Source: DAOUAM01 sp034433305 (GTDB lineage Bacteria; Chloroflexota; Dehalococcoidia; Lucifugimonadales; DAOUAM01). Taken from it: a DNA stretch of 36,114 nucleotides. The notes under the pieces were generated by a model, which saw nothing but the letters and a program-made list of their open reading frames with translations, had not been told where the DNA came from and did not search any database. How positions within the stretch are numbered: position 1 is the stretch's first letter; each line of letters opens with the position of its first letter. The stretch is taken from the NCBI GenBank assembly GCA_034433305.1, contig DAOUAM010000027.1:1-36114 (forward strand), in the 5' to 3' direction. Shown here piece by piece: positions 21,415 to 29,024 of this stretch. The position numbers and the translations under genes are program-made.

Positions 21415-23085
21415 TCACATCTGCTCGGGGGCTGTCATGCTCATCAGGTCCAGGCAGCGGGCCAGGACGGTCCTGGCCGCGTCCACCAGCTTCAGCCTGG
21501 CCCTGGTTATCTCGGCGTCCTCGGGCAGGCTGGAGACCACGCGGCACTGCTGGTAGAACCAGTGGAAGGCCGTCGCCAGCTCCATGGCGTAGTGGGGCAG
21601 GTGGTGCGGCTCCAGGTTGCGGGCCATCAGCTCCACCAGGTCCGGCAGCTCCAGCATCTTGCGGACGAGGGCCAGCTCCGCGTCGTCGGTGAGCAGGGCC
21701 AGGTTGCCGCCGCTGTAGTCTATGCCCCGCTCCCTGGCCAGCCTGAGGATGCTGGCGATGCGGGCGTGGGCGTACTGGACGTAGTAAACGGGGTTTTCCT
21801 GCGACTGCTCCCTGGCCAGCTCCAGGTCGAACTCCATCTGGCTCTCGGGCGAGCGGGAAAGGAAGAAGAAGCGGCAGGCGTCCGGGCCGACCTCCTCCAC
21901 AAGCTCCCGCACCGTCACGATCTCGCCGGCGCGCTTGGACAGCCGGGCTACCTCGCCGCGACGCTTGAAGGTCACAAGCTGGGAGATAATCAGCGTCAGG
22001 CGCTCCTGGGGGACGCCCAGGGCGCTGACCATGGCCTTCATGCGGGGCACGTGGCCCTGGTGGTCGGCGCCCCAGATGTTGATGACGTGGTCGAAGCCGC
22101 GCTCCAGGAACTTGTTGTAGTGGTAGGCGATATCGGAGGCGAAGTAGGTGGGCGCGCCGGTGCTGCGCACCACCACGTTGTCCTTGTCCTCGCCCAGGGC
22201 CGTGGAGGTGAACCAGAGGGCGCCGTCGCGCTCGGCCAGGTAGCCCTTGTCCCGCAGCAGCTGCATGGCCCGCTCATACTGGCTGCCGCTGTACAGGCTG
22301 CGCTCGCTGAACCAGGAGTCGAAGTGTACGCGCAGCATGTCCAGGTCGGCGCGAATGGCCTCCAGCATCTTCTGAAGGCCCAGCTCGCCAATCTCCCGGA
22401 TGGCCTCCCCCTGGGGCAGCCGCAGGAACCTGTCGCCGTGCTCCTCCTTCACCTGCCTGGCCAGGTCCACCATGTACTCGCCCCGGTAGCCGTCCTCGGG
22501 AATGGCCGCGTCCAGGCCGAACTGCTGCTGGTAGCGGGCGTAGAGCGTCTGGTTGAAGCGCTCCATCTGGTTGCCGGCGTCGTTAATGTAGTACTCGCGC
22601 TGGACGTCGTAGCCGGCGGCCTTGAGGATGCTGGCCAGGGTGCTGCCAATGACGGCGCCCCGGGCGTGGCCGACGTGCAGCGGCCCGGTGGGGTTGGCGC
22701 TGACGAACTCCACCTGCACCCGCGTCCCGGCGCCTATGGCGACATCGGCGAAGGACGCCCCGGCCTGCCTGATGGCGTCCACCTGGCTGGCAAGCCATTG
22801 CCTGCTCAGGGCGAAGTTGATGAAGCCCGGGCTGGCGGCCCAGACCTTCTCCAGCGTGCCGTCCACGGGGATGAGCGGCACCAGCTTCTGGGCAATGGCC
22901 ATGGGGCTCATGCGCATGGGACGCGCCAGCTTGAGGGCGACGCTGGAAGCGAAGTCGCCATGCTGGGGGTTCTGCGGGCGCTCGATGGGCACCTCGGCCA
23001 CCTGGGCGGCGGGAAGCTGCCCACTGCCCTGCGCCTCGTCAATGGCCCGCCTTATCAGTTGCTCTATCTGGCTCTTGATGGTCAT
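21415..23085 (-). CDS. argS: Arginyl-tRNA synthetase
   Basis: A 556-residue class I aminoacyl-tRNA synthetase that attaches arginine to tRNA-Arg. The N-terminal Add-1 domain (about 1-110) precedes the catalytic core with ANPTGPLHVGH (HIGH motif as HVGH, 137-140), YYINDAGNQM and WGADHQGH. The KMSKS equivalent is LSKR (382-385), and the anticodon-binding helices end in the expected AP-EQM C-terminus. Length and motifs are normal. The ATG at 23085 has GGAAG upstream and is preferred over an ATG at 23154, which would add a short Tyr/Cys-rich extension across the promoter. Essential housekeeping gene, transcribed alone on the minus strand. Confidence 0.97.
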   Translation of the reverse strand: MTIKSQIEQLIRRAIDEAQGSGQLPAAQVAEVPIERPQNPQHGDFASSVALKLARPMRMSPMAIAQKLVPLIPVDGTLEKVWAASPGFINFALSRQWLASQVDAIRQAGASFADVAIGAGTRVQVEFVSANPTGPLHVGHARGAVIGSTLASILKAAGYDVQREYYINDAGNQMERFNQTLYARYQQQFGLDAAIPEDGYRGEYMVDLARQVKEEHGDRFLRLPQGEAIREIGELGLQKMLEAIRADLDMLRVHFDSWFSERSLYSGSQYERAMQLLRDKGYLAERDGALWFTSTALGEDKDNVVVRSTGAPTYFASDIAYHYNKFLERGFDHVINIWGADHQGHVPRMKAMVSALGVPQERLTLIISQLVTFKRRGEVARLSKRAGEIVTVRELVEEVGPDACRFFFLSRSPESQMEFDLELAREQSQENPVYYVQYAHARIASILRLARERGIDYSGGNLALLTDDAELALVRKMLELPDLVELMARNLEPHHLPHYAMELATAFHWFYQQCRVVSSLPEDAEITRARLKLVDAARTVLARCLDLMSMTAPEQM

Positions 23086-23106
23086 GTTTACTTCCGAGTT
23101 TGCTGC

Positions 23107-23112
23107 ATTGTA
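23107..23112 (-). promoter_or_regulatory. Candidate -10 element of argS
   Basis: On the minus strand TACAAT (23112-23107) lies 21 bases before the argS ATG, preceded by TTATCTTTAC. No -35 consensus is seen at the usual distance. Confidence 0.35.
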
Positions 23113-23270
23113 GTAAAGATAACAAAAGGGGCCGGGTGCTCGCCAGTAGCACATGGCTCCAGCCGGCGCGCCTGCGCGGGGCCAGTGTGTACATCACGCC
23201 GTGGTCTAAAAGCGGCAGCTTTGCAGGAGGGGGGTGGGGCGAGGGCAGACGTGCAGACCTCAGCTCCGTT

Positions 23271-23318
23271 CCCCCTCTCTCCAGCCTGCTCTGAGCTTGC
23301 TGAAGAGTGGAGAGGGGG
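23271..23318. repeat. Hairpin related to the family B repeat arms
   Basis: Outer arms CCCCCTCTC and GAGAGGGGG pair exactly; the inner CAGC (23282-23285) pairs with GCTG (23299-23302). The outer CCCCCTCTCT matches the start of the repeats at 5556 and 32258, but the interior differs and is shorter. Confidence 0.5.
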
Positions 23319-23437
23319 CGCACCAGGCCAGCCCTGGCCCTATAAGGCATGGGGTGAGGTCGGCCTGGCCGCCTCCCTGCTACCCTCAAGACCTGTCCGC
23401 GTATGGGCCACGCGTGGAGAGGGCAGGCTGGCGGGAG

Positions 23438-25066
23438 TTATGCCAGGTCCCGCGCCCAGTAGTACTGGCCGTGGGCCTGCACCAGCGCCCTGGGGTCGCT
23501 GTCCAGCAGGTCCCCGAAGGTGGTGCGTGTGATGGGCCTGGACGAGCTGCCGTCCTTGCTGAGGGCCAGCGCACGGGCCTGCTCCTCGCTGGGGAAGGCG
23601 ACGGCCCGGCCACGGTCGTCCCGGAAGGCCCACAGGGGCAGGGAGCGCTCCACGCCGGCCTGGGGCAGCCCCTCGGTGAAGGGGCGCAGCCGCTCTGGCG
23701 TGGCGCCGTGCTCCTGGAGGAACTCCAGCAGGGCCTTGCGCATCTGGGTGGCGACCTCCGGGTGCTGGCCTATGACGTTGCGCTCCTGGGCAGGGTCCGC
23801 GGCCAGGTCATAAAGCTCCGAGGGCCTGCCCTGGGGGCTGGCGATGAGCGTCCAGCGGTCGTCGGTGACTGTCAGGGCCTCCACCACGCGGTCGGAGCCG
23901 GCCCAGCCGTCGAAGAGATGGCCCACACCCGGCTGGCGGGTGACGCCGGCCAGCACCGCCGGGAACCTGCCGGAGAAGGCGTAGCGCCGGCGTGAGCGGC
24001 CGCTGCCGTCCATGAGCGGCAGCAGCGACTGGCCGTGTACGCGGGACGGCACCGGAATGCCCAGCGCGTCCAGTATGGTGGGCAGCGTGTCCGGCGGCTG
24101 GACCAGGCCGCGGATGCGCTGGCCCTGACCTAGGCCATCAGGGTGGCGCACCAGGAGGGGGATGCGTGTGGTGGTCTCGTACAGGTTGCCGTACTGGCCG
24201 CCCGGCTTGCCCTCCAGGTCGTGTTCGCCGAAGAGGTGGCCGTGGTCGGTGGTCCAGATGACCAGGGTGTTCCTGAACAGCCCCAGCTTCTCGATGGTGT
24301 CCAGGACGTAGCCCACCCAGCGGTCGGTCAGGGTGACCTGGCCGGCGTACAGGGCGCGGACATCCCGCAGCTCCTCCGGCGTCATATAGTCCCAGCGGCC
24401 ATACTGGGGGTAAATGAGGTGGTCGCCCCTGTAGTCGGGGTCGGCGTAGAGGGCATGGTCGTACCAGGGTGGGTCGAAAGGCTCGTGGGGGTCCCACATG
24501 TCCACCCACAGGAAGAAGCGGTCCAGCCTGTAGTTGACCTCCAGCCAGTCCATGGCGGCCTGGGCGATGCGGGCGACCTTGTACTGGCGCTCGTAGCGGC
24601 GGTAGCCCTGGTTGCGCAGGTAGAGCCTGGTGGCCTCCACGCCCCGCAGCTTGTGGCGCTGCGCCGGCAGGGGAGTGGGGATGTCCGGGTCGGTGATGTA
24701 GGGGTCGGCGTGCTGGCCGCGCACCCAGTTCCAGGCCGTGAAGCCACGGGTGTAGTCGAAGTTGTGGTAGCCAAGCTGGGGCGGGTCATATACCAGGTAG
24801 GTGGTATAGCCGTGCTGGGAGAGTAACTGGGCCAGGGTCACGTCCTCGGGCGAGAGCGGCTCCCAGCCCCGGATGGGGAAGCCATAGCGGCCAGTGTGGT
24901 GGTCCCACCGGTTGGGGATGGTGGGATAGGAGGCAATGTAGGCCTGCTCGAAGACGGCGGCCTGCTGGGCGAACCGGTCGAACGCGGGCGTTTTTATCCA
25001 GGTGTTGCCGTAGCAGCCCAGGTGGTCCCGCCGGAAGGTATCATTCAACAGCACAATGACGTTCAC
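23438..25066 (-). CDS. Sulfatase/alkaline-phosphatase superfamily hydrolase without formylglycine Cys
   Basis: A 542-residue soluble hydrolase with sulfatase fold. Metal-site residues are D9 (VLLNDTFRRDHLG) and the later TTDHGHLFGEH. In the nucleophile region the sequence is ASYPTIPNR followed by TGRYGF (about 45-62): the Cys of the C-x-P-x-R motif is replaced by S46, with T49 as another candidate. It might therefore be a Ser-type sulfatase or a phosphonate/phosphodiester hydrolase. The start is the GTG at 25066, because AGGAG lies seven bases upstream and MNVIVLLNDT begins exactly like the family; the ATG at 25090 has no ribosome site. No sulfatase-maturing enzyme is in the window. Divergent from the luciferase-like gene at 25301. 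Confidence 0.9.
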   Translation of the reverse strand: MNVIVLLNDTFRRDHLGCYGNTWIKTPAFDRFAQQAAVFEQAYIASYPTIPNRWDHHTGRYGFPIRGWEPLSPEDVTLAQLLSQHGYTTYLVYDPPQLGYHNFDYTRGFTAWNWVRGQHADPYITDPDIPTPLPAQRHKLRGVEATRLYLRNQGYRRYERQYKVARIAQAAMDWLEVNYRLDRFFLWVDMWDPHEPFDPPWYDHALYADPDYRGDHLIYPQYGRWDYMTPEELRDVRALYAGQVTLTDRWVGYVLDTIEKLGLFRNTLVIWTTDHGHLFGEHDLEGKPGGQYGNLYETTTRIPLLVRHPDGLGQGQRIRGLVQPPDTLPTILDALGIPVPSRVHGQSLLPLMDGSGRSRRRYAFSGRFPAVLAGVTRQPGVGHLFDGWAGSDRVVEALTVTDDRWTLIASPQGRPSELYDLAADPAQERNVIGQHPEVATQMRKALLEFLQEHGATPERLRPFTEGLPQAGVERSLPLWAFRDDRGRAVAFPSEEQARALALSKDGSSSRPITRTTFGDLLDSDPRALVQAHGQYYWARDLA

Positions 25067-25260
25067 GAGTGGCTCCTGGCAGTCTGGCATTGCGCCGCGC
25101 CGGTCTGTGGCCCTGCCGTGGCGGCGCGCGCCGTGTCTCCCCAGTAGCTTACGAGTCCACCGCGCCGCTGTCAACCGGCCCGCGACCGGCGTGGACTGAT
25201 GTGGGCCGGCCACCAGCAGGCGCCCTGAGTGGGCAGACTCTTCGCACCCACCGGCGTTTG

Positions 25261-25269
25261 TGCGATACT
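25261..25269 (+). promoter_or_regulatory. Candidate extended -10 promoter for the second luciferase-like gene
   Basis: TGCGATACT (TG plus GATACT) lies 31 bases before the ATG at 25301. It is weaker than the other extended -10 elements but similarly placed. Confidence 0.35.
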
Positions 25270-25300
25270 CTTGGCACGATGCGCCACGAGGAGGTGAGGC

Positions 25301-26488
25301 ATGATCAGTAGGTTCGGGACCCTGTTTGCCGGGCACGTGGACCTTGACAACATCGGGCTGGAGGGGACACCAGTCAACGACCGCTGGTTGCCCAACAAGC
25401 GCCTGGCCACGGTCTTTGACAAGACCCAGGCCATCGCCCAGCTCCTGGACAGGGAAGGCTACGATAGCTTCTGGCTGGCGGAGCACCACTTCCAGCGGGA
25501 AGGCTACGAGTGCATCCCCAACATCCTCATGCTGGCGGTCCACCTTGCCCACGTCACCAGGCGGATCAAGTTCGGCTGCGGCTTCAACATCACGCCCATG
25601 TGGCACCCGCTGCGGCTGGCCGAGGACTACGCCGTCGCGGACATCCTCACCGGCGGGCGCGTCATCTTCGGCGTGGGCAGGGGCTACCATACGCGGGAGG
25701 TGGAGGTCTTCGGTGCGCCCATGCTGGACGCCGACGCCAACCGCGAGCTTTTCGAGGAGCAGGTGGATATTATCTTCAAGGCCTTCAATGAGCCGTCCTT
25801 CTCCCACAAGGGCAAGTACTACACCATACCGCCCAGGGTGCCCTATCGCGGCTACGAGTTGAAGGAAATAACCCTGGTGCCACGCCCTGTCCACCTGCCG
25901 GTGGAGTGCTGGCAGCCCATCGTCAGCGCCAGCCAGCGCGGCATGGAGTTCATGGCCAGGCATGGAATCAAGGGTGTCATAGGCGGGGGCGCGGCCTCTG
26001 GCGGCGCCAACGAGAAGGTGGTGCAGGCCTGGCGCGAGGTGCTGGCCCGCCATGGCCGCGAGACGCCACCGGGGGGCGACCTCATTATCGGCTTCTCCTT
26101 CCACATAGCCGAGACCCAGGAGAAGGCCATAAACGAGGCCCGCAAGTTCTTCGAGGAGAACATGAAGATGTTCGCGCCCCTGGGGTTTGTCCGCGGCATC
26201 ACCGAGGAGCAGATGCAGGCCATAGCCGATCCCAGGAAAGCGGTGCGGACAAGGCTACCGACCATCGAGGAGGCCGTAAAGGCCGGCGCCTGGCTTTGCG
26301 GCCCGCCCGAGTATATCATCGAGCGGCTGCAGGAGGTGCAGGAGAGGTACCCGGGCCTGGAAGCAATCAACGTGAACAACGTCATTGGCACGCCTCAGAA
26401 GGTAGTCCTGGAGCAGTTGCAGTGGTTCGCCAGGGAGGTCATGCCGGCCTTCAAGGGCAAGGTGGAAGCATCCACCGCCGCCAGCTAG
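25301..26488 (+). CDS. Luciferase-like (LLM class) flavin-dependent monooxygenase
   Basis: A 395-residue bacterial-luciferase-type TIM barrel. Typical blocks are FDKTQAIAQLLDREGYDSFWLAEHHF (split across about 40-65), IKFGCGFNITPMWHPLRLAED, the flavin-contact GGRVIFGVGRGYH, ANRELFEEQVDIIFKAF and LPVECWQPIVSAS. The AEHH motif and extra C-terminal length place it among oxygen-using monooxygenases rather than small F420 reductases, but this is family inference. FMNH2 would have to come from a separate reductase, not seen here. The ATG at 25301 has a very strong GAGGAGGTG site. A substrate cannot be assigned. It differs clearly in length and sequence from the luciferase-like protein at 3088-4029. 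Confidence 0.93.
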   Translation: MISRFGTLFAGHVDLDNIGLEGTPVNDRWLPNKRLATVFDKTQAIAQLLDREGYDSFWLAEHHFQREGYECIPNILMLAVHLAHVTRRIKFGCGFNITPMWHPLRLAEDYAVADILTGGRVIFGVGRGYHTREVEVFGAPMLDADANRELFEEQVDIIFKAFNEPSFSHKGKYYTIPPRVPYRGYELKEITLVPRPVHLPVECWQPIVSASQRGMEFMARHGIKGVIGGGAASGGANEKVVQAWREVLARHGRETPPGGDLIIGFSFHIAETQEKAINEARKFFEENMKMFAPLGFVRGITEEQMQAIADPRKAVRTRLPTIEEAVKAGAWLCGPPEYIIERLQEVQERYPGLEAINVNNVIGTPQKVVLEQLQWFAREVMPAFKGKVEASTAAS

Positions 26489-26538
26489 GGCGCCGGGCCT
26501 GGCGCGCCGCCAGCCGGCGGTGTAGGCTAGATTGTACG

Positions 26539-26568
26539 GGCGGGATGGGCCTGCTGGCCCGTCCCGCC
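26539..26568. repeat. Strong 13-bp hairpin, possible family A repeat relative
   Basis: GGCGGGATGGGCC (26539-26551) pairs with GGCCCGTCCCGCC (26556-26568) with one G-T wobble and a four-base loop. It is preceded by ATTGTACG, close to ATTGTAGG before the repeat at 30089. It lies 50 bases after the luciferase-like stop. No T-run follows. Confidence 0.55.
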
Positions 26569-26579
26569 GCGCAGCCATG

Positions 26580-26599
26580 CGGGGACATCCATGTCCCCG
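26580..26599. promoter_or_regulatory. 20-base palindrome upstream of the PIG-L gene
   Basis: CGGGGACAT and ATGTCCCCG are exact reverse complements separated by CC. Located 27 bases before the ATG at 26627, it could be an operator or an RNA hairpin just before the ribosome site. Confidence 0.4.
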
Positions 26600-26626
26600 G
26601 TGTTGTTCCCGGGAGGAGTGTCTCAC

Positions 26627-27403
26627 ATGATTGGCGAGTTCACGGTCAGGTCGCGCTCCGCTCCAGTCCAGCAGGCCCGGCCACGGGAGCTGCTGGAGGC
26701 TGAGCAGATGACGGGCGAGCACTTGACGCCCGTTCTGGTGGTAGCGCCCCATCCCGACGATGCCGAGTCGGGCGCGGGCGGCACCATCGCCCGCTGGGCA
26801 AGGCAGGGCCGCAAGGTCGTACTGGTCGTCTGCACCAACGGCGACAAGGGCACCAGCGACCGGGGCCTGTCCCCACAGGAGCTGGCGCTCATGCGGGAGG
26901 AGGAGCAGCGAGAGGCGGCCAAGGTGCTGGGCGTCTCGGAGGTGGTCTTTCTCCGCTATCCTGACCAGGGGCTGGAGGACACGCCGGAGTTTCGGGAGAA
27001 GATTGTCAGGCAGATACGCCTGCACCGGCCCGAGACTGTGCTGACCGTGGACCCCAGCAGGCCCTACATCCGACACAGGGACCACTACATCACCGGCCGC
27101 GTGACCCTGGACGCCATATTCCCCTATGCCCGCGACCACCTGGCCTACCCGGAGCACCTGGAAGAGGGGCTGGAGCCTCATAAGGTGCGGGAGGTCTACC
27201 TCTGGGGCACCGACAACCCCGACACCTTCCTGGACGTGACCGACACCTTCGACCTCAAGCTTCAGGCGCTGCGCTGCCACCGGAGCCAGGTGGGCGATGG
27301 CTGGGAGCTGCGGGAGATGCGCGCCCGCACCCGCTACGAGGAGGTGGGCAAGAAGATAGGCGTGTCCTACGCCGAGCAGTTCAAGCGCATCGAGGTCTTC
27401 TGA
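26627..27403 (+). CDS. PIG-L family zinc deacetylase
   Basis: A 258-residue LmbE/PIG-L type protein, a family of zinc-dependent N-deacetylases acting on GlcNAc-type sugars, mycothiol or bacillithiol precursors and related compounds. The zinc motif is PHPDDAE (41-47; H42, D44, D45) with the later HRDH (140-143) giving the third ligand. NGDKGTSDRGLSPQELALMREEEQ is split across 71-94 and matches the family. The ATG at 26627 has GGGAGGAG at 26611-26618. An ATG at 26591 sits inside a palindrome without a ribosome site and is rejected. The N-terminal 34 residues form an unusual extension. The natural substrate is unknown. Confidence 0.93.
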   Translation: MIGEFTVRSRSAPVQQARPRELLEAEQMTGEHLTPVLVVAPHPDDAESGAGGTIARWARQGRKVVLVVCTNGDKGTSDRGLSPQELALMREEEQREAAKVLGVSEVVFLRYPDQGLEDTPEFREKIVRQIRLHRPETVLTVDPSRPYIRHRDHYITGRVTLDAIFPYARDHLAYPEHLEEGLEPHKVREVYLWGTDNPDTFLDVTDTFDLKLQALRCHRSQVGDGWELREMRARTRYEEVGKKIGVSYAEQFKRIEVF

Positions 27404-27673
27404 TACCCGCGCGCCTGACGCGACTGGCCCATTAACCGGATAAGCCGTGACTAATTATGTTGATATATTGCGCTTGATGCTTGAACATAGGATTCCTGCG
27501 CGTATCCAGCGAGCGCACGCCGATATATGAGGTCATTCCTCTGACAGGCGTGGGCCGCGCCACTGAAAGCGTCACCCAGGCCCTGCTATTCGCAGGTATC
27601 CTCTGTCTGGTGCCTCAGCGGGCAGGAGTGGACTGGATTAGAATATCGTCACCGACCCAGAACACTACGGGAG
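27404..27673. other. 270-base gap before the alpha-hydroxy-acid dehydrogenase
   Basis: No gene is supported. It is AT-rich near 27440-27490 (ACTAATTATGTTGATATATTG). TTGAAC and TATCCA separated by 16 bases (from about 27482) and TAGAAT at 27639-27644 are possible promoter hexamers. The latter would give a leader of about 23 bases. Confidence 0.45.
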
Positions 27674-28804
27674 GTGTCGAAGATAAGCAGGGAGGCAGTA
27701 AGCCTGGTAGACCTGGAGGCGTGGGCCAGCCAGCGGATGTCCCATAACCTGTGGGAGTTCGTGGCTGGAGGTTCCATGGACGAGGTCACGCTGCGGCGGA
27801 ACCGCAGCGCCTTCCAGGAGATCACCATCCGGCCGCGCTACCTGGTGGACGTGAGCAACCGGGACCTGTCCACCACGGTCTTGGGGCAGCGCATAAGTTT
27901 CCCTGTCATGACGGCCCCGGCCGGCGCCCAGCGCATGGCCCACCCCGATGGCGAGGTGGCCGTGGCGCGGGCGGCCGGAAGCATGGGCACCCTCATGGCG
28001 CTGGCCACAAGCTCCGGCTACAGCATCGAGGAGGTCGCCGCGGCGGCCAGCGGGCCTCTGTGGTTCCAGCTCTACCACTTCGATGACGACGTCACCAGGG
28101 AGCTGGTCACCAGGGCCAAGGCGGCGGGCTACTCGGCCATCGTGCTGACCGTGGACACACCCCTGACCAGTCCTAAAGACAGGGATGCCCGCAACGGCTT
28201 CGTGCGCATAGAGGGGCAGGTCTGGGGCAGCCTGAAGTCCCGCCCGGACCTCATGGAGAGGGTCCGGATCCCCGATATGCCCGAGCGCGCCTACCGGCGG
28301 GAGCGAGTCCTGACCTGGCAGCGGCTGGACTGGCTGCGCTCTCTTACTGGCCTCCCCCTCATCATCAAGGGAGTCCTCAGCGTCGAGGACGCCCTGCTCT
28401 GCGCCCAGCACGGCGTGGACGGCATTATCGTCTCCAACCACGGCGGCAGGACCATGGACAGCCTGCCAGCCACCATCGAGGTGCTTCCGGATATTGCCGA
28501 CGCGGTGGGCGACAAGCTGGAGGTGTACCTGGACTCGGGCATTCGCCGGGGCACCGATGTCCTGAAGGCGCTGGCCCTGGGAGCGCGCGCTGTCCTGGTG
28601 GGACGGCCCGTGCTGTGGGGCCTGGCCGTGGACGGCGAGGCAGGCGTGCGCAGGGCGCTGGAGATACTGCGCAACGAGTTCGAGCGGGCCATGGCCTTCT
28701 GTGGCTACACCAGGGCCAAGGACATCGGCCCCAGCGCTGTCTGCCTTCCCGGCCATGGCTACCTCCGGAGCGCGGCAGCAGCCAAGGCGGATGCCAGGCG
28801 CTAG
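27674..28804 (+). CDS. FMN-dependent alpha-hydroxy-acid dehydrogenase (divergent active site)
   Basis: A 376-residue member of the lactate/glycolate/mandelate oxidase family, a TIM barrel binding FMN that oxidises 2-hydroxy acids to 2-keto acids. Present are PAGAQRMAHPDGE, FQLY (Y124), TVDTP (D151), K232 for FMN, SNHGGR (catalytic H256, R259) and DSGIRRG. Two usual residues differ: the N-terminal Tyr of the YxxGG motif is F29 (WEFVAGG), and the Arg seven residues after the VDTP Asp is K158. Substrate preference is therefore probably unlike lactate or glycolate oxidases. The GTG at 27674 is the only canonical start that keeps the whole N-terminus; GGGAG abuts it, so the start is uncertain. Confidence 0.9.
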   Translation: MSKISREAVSLVDLEAWASQRMSHNLWEFVAGGSMDEVTLRRNRSAFQEITIRPRYLVDVSNRDLSTTVLGQRISFPVMTAPAGAQRMAHPDGEVAVARAAGSMGTLMALATSSGYSIEEVAAAASGPLWFQLYHFDDDVTRELVTRAKAAGYSAIVLTVDTPLTSPKDRDARNGFVRIEGQVWGSLKSRPDLMERVRIPDMPERAYRRERVLTWQRLDWLRSLTGLPLIIKGVLSVEDALLCAQHGVDGIIVSNHGGRTMDSLPATIEVLPDIADAVGDKLEVYLDSGIRRGTDVLKALALGARAVLVGRPVLWGLAVDGEAGVRRALEILRNEFERAMAFCGYTRAKDIGPSAVCLPGHGYLRSAAAAKADARR

Positions 28805-28849
28805 CAAGAAATACTTGTCGTTCCTTGGCCCGGCATGAATTCCAGGGCG

Positions 28850-28885
28850 GCATCCCGCCTGCCCCGCAGGGTAGATGCTGTTTTT
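28850..28885 (+). terminator. Intrinsic terminator after the alpha-hydroxy-acid dehydrogenase
   Basis: Two-tier stem: GCATC (28850-28854) with GATGC (28874-28878), and inside CCTGC (28858-28862) with GCAGG (28866-28870). TGTTTTT follows immediately. This is the only hairpin in the window with a clear T-tract. It ends the transcript that stops at 28804. Confidence 0.7.
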
Positions 28886-28904
28886 CCAGCCCAGCCGCCC
28901 GGTG

Positions 28905-28954
28905 ACGCTAGCCCCACGGCCCAGCCCCGTGGGGCCGGACTATGGGGCTAGCGT
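28905..28954 (+). promoter_or_regulatory. Competing hairpins in the leader of the kinase-like gene
   Basis: The outer arms ACGCTAGCCCCA (28905-28916) and TGGGGCTAGCGT (28943-28954) are exact complements. Within them CCCCACGG (28912-28919) pairs exactly with CCGTGGGG (28927-28934). Both pairings use CCCCA at 28912-28916, so the two full stems cannot form together. Confidence 0.55.
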
Positions 28955-29024
28955 TTCCAGGTGGAACGCGGAGGCCGGCATTGCTGAGCAGGGGAGTGCT
29001 TCCGCCAGGCAGCGCAGGCGTGGC

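Larger units (their letters stand above)
23086..23437. other. 352-base gap between argS and the sulfatase, with palindromic repeat
   Basis: No gene is supported. It contains the argS promoter region, a run of G-rich sequence near 23228-23240, and a nested hairpin with 9-bp perfect arms CCCCCTCTC (23271-23279) and GAGAGGGGG (23310-23318), with inner CAGC/GCTG. Its outer arms resemble those of the family B repeat. A GGCCAG/CTGGCC hairpin lies near 23327. Confidence 0.65.

Noticed and set aside
25091..26104. An open frame that would extend the sulfatase by over 300 residues
   Set aside because: It is antisense to the luciferase-like gene at 25301 and has no family features. The GTG at 25066 has a strong ribosome site and the expected N-terminus.
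28875..29024. Longer N-terminus for the kinase-like protein
   Set aside because: The ATG at 28875 lies inside the intrinsic terminator stem and the added residues are low-complexity.
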